A stretch of 64,000 bases of DNA from NCBI GenBank assembly GCA_934525845.1, contig CAKSZS010000004.1:1-64000 (forward strand). The letters are read 5' to 3'. Under the pieces are notes generated by a model, which saw nothing but the letters and a program-made list of their open reading frames with translations, did no database searches and was not told the DNA's origin. A program made the position numbers and the translations under genes. Positions within the stretch are counted from its first letter, which is position 1; the number at the start of each line of letters is the position of its first letter. Below, in pieces: positions 1 through 7,500 of the stretch. The DNA comes from an uncultured Faecalibacterium sp. GTDB taxonomy: Bacteria > Bacillota > Clostridia > Oscillospirales > Ruminococcaceae.

Positions 1-101
1 ATTAGCCCGCGGGTGCCAACCGGTAGGAATGTCAAAAGCGGCAGAAGTGACTTGCGTCGGTGTCTTTTTGTTTGGCGAGAGATGGTGGGATTTGAACAGG
101 G
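1..101. repeat. 101-bp direct repeat, copy 1 (tRNA 3'-end-like)
   Basis: Copy 1 of a direct repeat that recurs at 151-251 with only two mismatches (positions 78 and 92). Read on the minus strand, the right end gives TTCAAATCCCACC followed by a CGCCA end, which resembles the T-loop, acceptor strand and encoded CCA of a tRNA. The T stem cannot pair, and no D or anticodon arm follows, so this is not an intact tRNA gene. The repeat start may lie outside the window. Confidence 0.75.
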
Positions 102-150
102 CGGCTCTACCGCGCAGCGGCAGAGCAATGAAAGCCCCAGTGGGGCTTTC
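102..150. terminator. Two stem-loops between the direct repeats
   Basis: The spacer between the two repeat copies holds two inverted repeats. One is GCTCT-CCGC pairing with GCGG-AGAGC (about 104-126). The other is GAAAGCCCC/GGGGCTTTC (130-150), a terminator-like hairpin without a clear U-tract. The arrangement fits a tRNA 3' trailer with a terminator on the minus strand; this is inference. Confidence 0.4.
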
Positions 151-251
151 ATTAGCCCGCGGGTGCCAACCGGTAGGAATGTCAAAAGCGGCAGAAGTGA
201 CTTGCGTCGGTGTCTTTTTGTTTGGCGGGAGATGGTGGGATTCGAACAGGG
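151..251. repeat. 101-bp direct repeat, copy 2 (tRNA 3'-end-like)
   Basis: Copy 2 of the repeat at 1-101. Here the minus strand reads TTCGAATCCCACC and ends in CCCGCCA, a canonical tRNA T-loop plus acceptor 3' strand, but to the right of position 251 the sequence diverges from both copy 1 and any tRNA. The break lies inside the T arm, which is where tyrosine-integrase attachment cores in tRNA genes often end. It may be an att-site scar or a local 150-bp tandem duplication. Confidence 0.75.
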
Positions 252-558
252 TGCAACGACCGGCACAAGGCGCGGAGGTGTCTGGGTCCCTCCCGGGAGA
301 GCAGAATGCCGTCCGGAATGCGGAAAGAAAACTTTTTTCATTAAAAATAAGGCACGAAGATGCTTTTTGTGCGATAAAAACAAAAAAAATATGCCATACA
401 GCCTTGGATATATGGACTTTTCAAGGAATAATATGAAAAAAAGTTCAAAAACTATGGCTTTTTTGTTTTGGATATGTTAATATACCGTTAAGGAAGAGCG
501 GCGGTGTGCAACCGGCACTGCCGTCCAAACAAACATTCTTTAAGGAGGAATGTGCTTT
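252..558. other. AT-rich intergenic leader before the PTS gene
   Basis: No gene is supported here. After about 320 the composition becomes strongly AT-rich compared with the rest of the window, including A-runs and T-runs around 345-475, as expected for a promoter and leader. I cannot assign a -35/-10 pair with confidence. The stretch ends in a strong ribosome site, AAGGAGG at 542-548. Confidence 0.5.
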
Positions 559-2025
559 ATGATGAAGTATCTCCAGAAACTGGGCAAAGCACTGATGCTT
601 CCCGTCGCTGTGCTGCCGATCTGCGGCATCCTGATGGGTCTTGGTTATGCCCTCGCTCCGGGCGTTATGGGTGTTCCCGGTGCAGCAACTTCCGGTGCAG
701 CATACACCGTTGGCTTCCTGCTGGTCAAGGCAGGCGGCGCTCTGATCGATAACATGGCATGGCTGTTTGCCATTGGTGCCGCTGTGGGCCTGGCTGACAA
801 CGATGGCACCGCAGGTCTGGCCGGTCTGGTCAGCTTCCTGATGATGCAGCAGCTGCTGAACCCCGGCGTGGTGGGCATGGTCCGTCACCTGGAAGAAGGC
901 ACTGCTACCTACATCGCTTTCCAGAAGGTTGCCGGCAACTCCTTCATCGGCATTCTGGCCGCTATTGTGGGTGCTGCCTGCTACAACAAGTTCAAGAATA
1001 TCCAGCTGCCTGACTGGCTGGCATTCTTCTCCGGCAAGCGCTTCGTTGCAATCGCTACCGGCGTGATCTCCATTCTGGTGTCCGTTGTTCTGCTGTTCGT
1101 CTGGCCCGTCATCTTCGGCGCGCTGGTCGCGATCGGCAACGGCATCGCTGGCATGGGCGGCATCGGCGCTGGCATCTACGCCTTCCTGAACCGTCTGCTC
1201 ATCCCCACCGGCCTGCACCACGCTCTGAACAACGTGTTCTGGTTCGATACCATCGGTCTGGGCGACCTGAGCCACTTCTGGGCTGGCGAGACTTCCGCTG
1301 ATGTGGGCTGGAGCCTTGGTATGTACATGTCCGGCTTCTTCCCCTGCATGATGTTCGGTATCATGGGCGCTGCTCTGGCTATGGTCAAGACCGCTAAGAA
1401 CAAGAAGGCCGCCATCGGTCTGGTTCTGTCCGCTGCAATCTGCGCATTCGTCTGCGGCGTTACCGAGCCCTTCGAGTTCGGCTTCATGTTCCTGTGCTTC
1501 CCGCTGTACGTTGTGTACTCCGCTCTGTACGGCATCTTCACCGTCATCACCTACTACTCCGGTTTCCGTGCTGGCTTCTGCTTCTCCGCAGGCGCTACCG
1601 ACCTGGTGTTCTCCGCTTCTCTGCCCGCAGCTGCTAAGACTTGGATGATCATTCCTCTGGGCATCGCAGCATTCCTGGTGTTCTACTTCGTGTTCTACTT
1701 CGCTATCACCAAGTACGACCTGAAGACCCCCGGCCGTGAGGATGACGACGAGGAAGCTGAGAAGAAGGTCGTTCTGGCTAACAACAACTACACCGAAGTC
1801 GCTTCTGCTGTTCTGGCTGCTGTCGGCGGCAAGGAGAACGTGAAGGACGTTGGTTACTGCGCAACCCGTCTGCGTTTTGAGGTGAAGGATAACGCCAAGG
1901 TCGATGAGAAGGCTGTCAAGGCTGCCGGTGCTGCCGGTGTCATCCGTCCCAGCAAGAACGCTTGCCAGGTCATCATCGGCACCAAGGTGCAGTTCGTGTA
2001 CGACGAGCTGAAGAAGATGCTCTGA
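559..2025 (+). CDS. nagE: PTS sugar transporter subunit EIICB, N-acetylglucosamine/glucose type
   Basis: Membrane permease and phosphorylating subunit of a phosphotransferase system; it imports and phosphorylates a hexose, most likely N-acetylglucosamine because nagB and nagA follow. The start at 559 is preferred because AAGGAGG lies about 10 nt upstream; the ATG at 550 is only 1 nt from it. The N-terminal ~390 residues are a hydrophobic EIIC domain with the family motifs GLHHALN (near residue 218) and TEPFEF. A charged linker (GREDDDEEAEKK) leads to a C-terminal EIIB domain with the phospho-cysteine motif CATRLRF (Cys434). There is no EIIA domain, so a separate EIIA must phosphorylate it. 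Length is 488 aa. A terminator follows. Specificity for glucose instead of GlcNAc cannot be excluded. Confidence 0.9.
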   Translation: MMKYLQKLGKALMLPVAVLPICGILMGLGYALAPGVMGVPGAATSGAAYTVGFLLVKAGGALIDNMAWLFAIGAAVGLADNDGTAGLAGLVSFLMMQQLLNPGVVGMVRHLEEGTATYIAFQKVAGNSFIGILAAIVGAACYNKFKNIQLPDWLAFFSGKRFVAIATGVISILVSVVLLFVWPVIFGALVAIGNGIAGMGGIGAGIYAFLNRLLIPTGLHHALNNVFWFDTIGLGDLSHFWAGETSADVGWSLGMYMSGFFPCMMFGIMGAALAMVKTAKNKKAAIGLVLSAAICAFVCGVTEPFEFGFMFLCFPLYVVYSALYGIFTVITYYSGFRAGFCFSAGATDLVFSASLPAAAKTWMIIPLGIAAFLVFYFVFYFAITKYDLKTPGREDDDEEAEKKVVLANNNYTEVASAVLAAVGGKENVKDVGYCATRLRFEVKDNAKVDEKAVKAAGAAGVIRPSKNACQVIIGTKVQFVYDELKKML

Positions 2026-2079
2026 TCGCTTCTGTAAAAAAATCTGTGCGGAAGACAGGTTGATTCCGCATCCGTTCAA

Positions 2080-2128
2080 AAGGCCGCCGAGGGCGGGCGT
2101 TTACGCCCAATCCCGGCGGCCTTTTTTG
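2080..2128 (+). terminator. Rho-independent terminator after the PTS gene
   Basis: AAGGCCGCCG pairs with CGGCGGCCTT, with an inner GGGCG/CGCCC element, and the stem is followed by a T-run. It separates the PTS gene from nagBA, which has its own promoter. Confidence 0.85.
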
Positions 2129-2142
2129 TTCACACAAAAGCG

Positions 2143-2171
2143 TATTCTGTTCCGCAAAAACGTGCTATACT
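2143..2171 (+). promoter_or_regulatory. Promoter of nagBA
   Basis: A good -10 hexamer TATACT lies at 2166-2171, 34 nt upstream of the nagB ATG. The -35 region at 17 nt spacing (TATTCT) is weak, so activator dependence or regulation is possible. Confidence 0.6.
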
Positions 2172-2204
2172 AACCATACAACAAACAATCAGGAGGTCTA
2201 TCGT

Positions 2205-2933
2205 ATGAAGATTATCTGTGCAAAGGACTACAAGGATATGTCCCGCAAGGCGGCCAACATCATCTCCGCCCAGGTCATCATGAAGCCCAACTGCGTGCTG
2301 GGTCTGGCCACCGGCGGTACGCCTGTGGGCACCTACGCCCAGCTGGTGGAGTGGTACAACAAGGGAGACCTGGACTTCGCGGAAGTGACCACCGTCAACC
2401 TGGACGAGTACCGCGGCCTGCCCAAAGAGCACCCGGAGAGCTACTGGAGCTTCATGCACAAGAACCTGTTCGACAAGGTGAACATTGACCCCGCCCGCAT
2501 CCACCTGCCGGACGGCACCAACCCGGATGCAGCGGATGCCTGCGCCAAGTACAACGAGATCATCCACAGCGTGGGCGGCATCGACCTGCAGCTGCTGGGC
2601 CTTGGCCCCAACGGCCACATCGGCTTCAACGAGCCGGGCGAAGCCTTTGAGCTGGAGACCCACTGCGTGGATCTGACCCCTGCCACCATCGAGGCCAACA
2701 AGCGCTTCTTTGACGGCAACGAGGACCTGGTGCCCAAGCAGGCCTACACCATGGGCATCAAGACCATCATGCAGGCCCGCAAGGTTCTGGTGGTGGCCAA
2801 CGGCCTGGCCAAAGCCAAGGCGGTCAAGGCCGTCGTGAGCGGCCCTGTGACCCCCGAGTGCCCGGGTTCCATCCTGCAGATGCATCCGGACTGCACCCTG
2901 GTGGCAGATGAGGAGGCACTGAGCCTGTTATGA
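2205..2933 (+). CDS. nagB: Glucosamine-6-phosphate deaminase
   Basis: Converts glucosamine 6-phosphate to fructose 6-phosphate and ammonia in the cytoplasm, the last dedicated step of amino-sugar catabolism. The 242-residue length is typical of the family. Motifs are LGLATGGTPVGTY (substrate phosphate loop), NLDEYRGL with the catalytic aspartate, and LGPNGHIGFNEPG with the ring-opening histidine and glutamate; the NGH form is usual in Firmicutes. AGGAGG sits 8 nt before the start. The stop overlaps the nagA start by 4 nt (ATGA), indicating translational coupling. Confidence 0.97.
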   Translation: MKIICAKDYKDMSRKAANIISAQVIMKPNCVLGLATGGTPVGTYAQLVEWYNKGDLDFAEVTTVNLDEYRGLPKEHPESYWSFMHKNLFDKVNIDPARIHLPDGTNPDAADACAKYNEIIHSVGGIDLQLLGLGPNGHIGFNEPGEAFELETHCVDLTPATIEANKRFFDGNEDLVPKQAYTMGIKTIMQARKVLVVANGLAKAKAVKAVVSGPVTPECPGSILQMHPDCTLVADEEALSLL

Positions 2934-4057
2934 TCATCCGCAATGCGAACGTTTACACCCCGGGCCATGTCTTTGAAACCGGCAGCATCATCATCCGGGA
3001 TGGCCGCATCGTGCCTTTTGCCGAGCCGGAAGAAGGCGAAGAGATCGTAGATGCCAAGGGTGCCTATGCCCTGCCGGGTCTGGTGGATATCCACTTCCAC
3101 GGGGCCATGGGCAAGGACTTCTGCGACGGCACCGAGGAAGCGATCCAGACGCTGGCGGATTTTGAAGCCAGCAAGGGCGTGCTGGCCATCTGCCCTGCGA
3201 CCATGACCTACCCCGAAGAGTTCCTGAACCACGTCATGGATGCCGCTGCCGCCCACAAGAACGGCAAAGGCGCGGATCTGGTGGGCATCAACATGGAAGG
3301 CCCTTATATCAGCCCCAAAAAGGTGGGCGCCCAGAATCCCGAATATGTGCAGGGCGCAGACGCGGCCATGTTCCGCCGCCTGCAGAAGCGCTCCGGCGGT
3401 CTCATCAAGCTGGTGGACGTGGCTCCGGAGGAGCCGGGCAATCTGGATTTCATCCGGGAGTGCCACGAGGAAGTGCGCATCTCCATCGCCCACACCTGCA
3501 CCGATTACGATACCGCCGTCAAGGCGTTTGAGGCCGGTGCCACCCATATGACCCACCTGTACAATGCCATGCCCGGCATCACCCACCGCGCCCCCGGCCC
3601 TATCATCGCGGCGCTGGAACACGGTGCCGAGGTGGAGCTGATCTCGGACAACGTGCACATCCACCCCGCCATGGTGCGGTTCACCTTCAACACCTTCGGG
3701 GATGACAAGGTATGCCTGATCGCCGACAGCGCCATGTCCTGCGGCCTGCCGGACGGGCAGTACAGCCTGGGCGGGCAGGCCATCACGGTGCGCGGCCCGC
3801 TGGCAACGCTGACCGAGCATCCGGACACCATTGCCGGCAGCAACACCTGCCTGTACGACTGCATGAAGCGTGCTGTGCTGGAGATGAACGTACCGCTGGA
3901 AAGCGCTGTGCGCGCTGCCAGCGAGAACCCGGCCAGGAGCATCGGCGTGGACGCCGATTACGGCTCGCTGGCCGCAGGCCGCTACGGCAATGTGATCCTG
4001 GCAGACAAGGATCTGAACATTCAGGCCGTCTATCAGAAGGGCGTCCGGATCGTCTGA
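2930..4057 (+). CDS. nagA: N-acetylglucosamine-6-phosphate deacetylase
   Basis: Removes acetate from N-acetylglucosamine 6-phosphate, feeding NagB. This is an amidohydrolase-fold enzyme of 375 aa. Visible motifs: GLVDIHFHG (His55, His57), the metal-binding glutamate in NMEGPYISP, AHTCTDY, ATHMTHLYNAM, the SDNVHIHP histidine and the catalytic aspartate in LIADSAMS. It overlaps nagB by 4 nt and is the last gene of the unit. Together with the upstream PTS gene it makes a complete uptake-to-glycolysis route for GlcNAc. Confidence 0.97.
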   Translation: MIIRNANVYTPGHVFETGSIIIRDGRIVPFAEPEEGEEIVDAKGAYALPGLVDIHFHGAMGKDFCDGTEEAIQTLADFEASKGVLAICPATMTYPEEFLNHVMDAAAAHKNGKGADLVGINMEGPYISPKKVGAQNPEYVQGADAAMFRRLQKRSGGLIKLVDVAPEEPGNLDFIRECHEEVRISIAHTCTDYDTAVKAFEAGATHMTHLYNAMPGITHRAPGPIIAALEHGAEVELISDNVHIHPAMVRFTFNTFGDDKVCLIADSAMSCGLPDGQYSLGGQAITVRGPLATLTEHPDTIAGSNTCLYDCMKRAVLEMNVPLESAVRAASENPARSIGVDADYGSLAAGRYGNVILADKDLNIQAVYQKGVRIV

Positions 4058-4142
4058 TCCCTCCCCCGCCCCCAAAAAACGGAGCCGCTGCACCCAAAAT
4101 CGTGCGGCGGCTCCGGTCGATCGGTTCATCTGACCCATGCGG

Positions 4143-4187
4143 AAGCCCCGCCTGTACCGGAACGGACCGGTGCAGGCGGGGCTTTTT
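4143..4187 (+). terminator. Terminator after nagA
   Basis: AAGCCCCGCCTG pairs with CAGGCGGGGCTT, followed by TTTT. A second inverted repeat just upstream (GGAGCCGC/GCGGCTCC, 4081-4114) lacks a T-run. Confidence 0.85.
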
Positions 4188-4528
4188 CGGGCTTATCCGG
4201 AGCGGATGAGGAAGGCACTGCGCGGGAGAAGCTTGAACAGCTTCCGGAGCGGAGCAGCCTTGGAACGATTGCAGTTCAGATGCATCTTGTCCTCCAAGAT
4301 CGGTTCAGGGCGGAGTTTTCCGGCCGCAGAGGCTGGAAAACGGTTCGGTATGCGGGCGGCTATTGCATCGTGCTTCCCTCCTTTTCTGCAGGCGGCGCTC
4401 TTTGGAGAAGTCCGCTGCCCGGAAAGATTTTTTCCGAAGAAAGAACCCAGAACGTCAGAAGACACGGTGTTCCTCCGGCATTCTGATTGAATCACAGAAA
4501 GATCCGGAAATGAAAAGGGGGAAACCCG
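4188..4528. other. Gene-free stretch with one promoter-motif copy
   Basis: No convincing gene: the open frames here lack ribosome sites and family features. The only structured signal is at 4505-4523, where the minus strand carries TTCCCCC plus 12 further bases that match the site at 9717-9735 (see the promoter entries). Confidence 0.5.
4487..4523 (-). promoter_or_regulatory. Possible degenerate copy of the island promoter motif
   Basis: GGGGGAA at 4517-4523 reads TTCCCCC on the minus strand. The 20 bases 4504-4523 match 9716-9735 with one or two mismatches. The hexamer at the expected 24-nt distance (ATTCAA, 4487-4492) is a poor -10, and no gene follows on the minus strand. It may be a decayed promoter or drive a small RNA. 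Confidence 0.3.
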
Positions 4529-4561
4529 AAAAAGACCCGCATTCGGAACAGGATGCGGGTC
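4529..4561 (-). terminator. Terminator of the PP2C/kinase-nuclease unit
   Basis: On the minus strand GACCCGCAT pairs with ATGCGGGTC and is followed by TTTTT, 26 nt past the stop of the large kinase gene. Confidence 0.85.
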
Positions 4562-4586
4562 GGATGGAGGCGGGAGCCGGAAAAGA

Positions 4587-7500
4587 TCAGCGGACGCTCT
4601 GCCGCTGCTTCATTTCGTTGGCGAGGACCTGCCCGATGTTTTCCAGGTCACTCCGGCGGGTGATGGTGAGGATGCCCATCTGGCTGCCGCGGTCCTTCTG
4701 CAGGGCATTGGCGGCTTTCCGGTCCGGATGGTTCTCATAGTAGGTGTTGCTCAGCATGACCAGGGTCGTGCCGACGCCGAACTGCTGCCCCAGACTGTCC
4801 AGCTTGAAGTAGAAGTCCGCTTTCAGCTGTTCAACGGCCTTGCATTCCACGATCATGCTCTGGAAGCCCTTGGTCAGCACAAGATCCAGTTCATTCTGCA
4901 CCGCGCCCTTTGCCCAGCTGAAGGTATAGCCGGTGACAACGTCGTCGAAGTAGCCGGTCTTCAGAATGTCATAGTAAGCGTACAGCTCCAGAATCTCACC
5001 GGCATGGGTCAGCAGGTGCTTGATGCGCGGCGAGGAATAGGCGAAGCTGGCACGGTTTTCGGCAAGCTGCATCTGCAGATCCTGAATGTAGCCGTTTTCC
5101 TGCAGGGCATTCAGGATGGATTGGGCGTTGTCGGAGAGGTACTCGATCGCGGCATTGTCCACCTGCAGGCTGCAGCAGCGGAAGGAATAGGTCCGCTGAT
5201 CGGCTTCCAGCTCGATGTGCGGATCGTAGTAGGAGAGCAGGATGTGCGGATCATGGAAGATCTTCTGCAGGTTCGGGAGATAATTCTCCGGCGCGGTCAG
5301 CGTGAGCCGGCAGGTATCGCTGGTGCAGCGGACGATGGTCGAATCCGCGCTTGCCAGACCCAGATCGGCCATCTCCTGCAGAAGCTTCTTTACAGCCGGG
5401 AAGGTGTATTCCGGCAAGAACTGCTGGAACGACCGGAAGACGGCGTTGGGCTGGTACAGCTTGGTGATCGAGACCAGAGCCGGCTGCTTTTTGTCGTAGT
5501 CGGCCAGGTTGAGGCACAGCCGGTTCCAGTTTTTGATGCTGTAGTCGAAGCGGTTCTGACTGCTGCTGCAGATCTTCCAGAGCGTTTCATAGTCATCGGC
5601 AAACTCCGGCAGATTGAAGCGGCGGTCAGAAGCGCTCATCAGGGCAAACATATCGTTTACCCGCAGGAAGGAATCGTTCTGGACGTAATGCAGGGTAGTG
5701 CAGTCTTTGATGCTGATGAACTTTTTGTGCGGCCAGTCGAACTGGAAGCGGGGCTGACGCAGCTCCTTCAGCACCTGGAAGAAATCAAAGTTGTCCTCGA
5801 GAACCGAAAAGAGCTGGTTCCCGCAGTCGAAAAGATCCACAGGGGTTTCTTCCAGCACACGCCGGAAGATCTGGAGGGCGCCTGTGTGGTCGGCTGCTGT
5901 TTCCAGCCGGATCTCGCCCAGCTGTGCCGCACCGGCGGAATGGAATGCTTCGTTCCCCCGCAGGCCGTTCAGCGCATTTTCCAGCGCGGCGGCTTCGGTG
6001 TCCCGGACCTCGTTCAGGCAGCAGACCAGCAGATGGATGGTGCAGTGGGTCTTGCGGGTGTTGAAGTAGTTCAGCGTATTGCACAGCCGGGTGTGCAGCA
6101 GATCCGCGCGGGAATCCGCATCGAAGCAGTAGAAATAAAGGATCTGATCCGGACTCAACATGGTGGCGGCAGCTGCGTTGGAAAACGCGGCTTCGCTGGG
6201 CTTCCGGCCGTCTGTGCGGCGGCCGTCCTCAAAGACAGCGGCCAGGGTGCGCGGATGCCGGTAGGTCAGGATATACGGGATGCGCTCCACCAGAAGATCG
6301 TCGTTGGCCTTGTAGTCCCGGTACAGGTTGCTCTCGATCACCGGGAAGAACAGCTTTTTCAGGGTGTTCAGCCGATCGAGGAACCGGCGGCTGCTCTCGC
6401 CGGGCAGCTGCCCGGCGGCTTCTTCCAGCTGTTCGTGATAGTGGCCGTACTGGCGGGTGTAGCTTTCGCTGCCGTGGAGGATGTTTTTCAGGGCAAATTC
6501 GTACTGTCCCAGCTTCTGCAGGGCATCCTTGTTGTCCGGGGAGAGCTGTTCCCGCAGGAACTCCAGATCATCCTGATAGGAGGTGCTGCGGCGGAAGGCC
6601 TCGGCGCTCCGGTGGAAGCAGCGGTGCAGCTGGATGGACATCTGGTCCAGCTCGTCCAGAGACGGGTCGAGGAGGCCGTCATCCCACTTGGCGTGGTGGT
6701 TGGCTTTGTAATCCTCGCCGCGCAGAGGGGCGGCTTCCCCGCTGCGCACCAGGCAGGGGTGGGTGCGGCGTTCCTTGTCCCGCACGGCACCGTGATCTAC
6801 ACAGCTCTGCAGATCCAGCGCACCGTCCGGGGTGCGCGGTGCTCTCCAGCCGGCGGTGACCCGGTCCAGGACCCAGCGGCGGTGTTCCAGGGCAACCAAC
6901 TGGTCGAACTGCTTCTGTGCAGCCGGGTCGGATGCGCGGCGGTCCAGGACCTGCTCCTGGAAGAGCTGTGCGGCCTCCGGCAGATCGCGGCAGGCCAGGC
7001 CAAGGCTGTGCAGCTTGTACTGGATGGACAGCACAAAGGAGACGGAAGAGGCAAAGTTGTACCGGTCATCCGCGGTTTTTCCGGCAAAAAGTCTTTCCCG
7101 CTCGGCAGGGATGTCGGAGTTCATGGCGCTCATCCAGGACATATGGGTATTGAACGCCATCTCCGCCAGATCCTTGTCGATGGAATCGATCGCCAGCGGC
7201 CGGCCGGTCCACACGGGATGCAGCAGGCTGTCGGCGGCGGTTTCGGCAGTTTCTTCTCCGGACTGGGTGTAAGCCACGGGATACCGGGTGTTCCAGGCGC
7301 TGCAGAGGGCGTCCGACATTGCCTGCGCAAGGTTCCGGCTCAGGGCGCTGTTTTCCAGCGTGACAAAGACATAATGGTACTCCTGCTGCGTGCGCAGGGA
7401 GGCGTCGGCGATCTCTTCCGCTGCCCGCTGGTTGAGGGAACACAGGCGGAAGGAGGGATCGTCCTCCGGCAGCAGCTGGGAGGGGTAGAGAAAGTTCAGG

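Noticed and set aside
1..260. Complete tRNA gene
   Set aside because: Only the T-loop and acceptor 3' strand are recognisable; T-stem pairing, anticodon arm and 5' acceptor strand are missing.
445..2079. Minus-strand frame of 544 codons over the PTS gene
   Set aside because: The plus strand encodes a clear EIICB protein with all family motifs; the minus frame has none.
4193..4495. 100-codon minus-strand frame downstream of the degenerate promoter motif
   Set aside because: No ribosome site, no family features and no conservation signal that I can see; may be chance.
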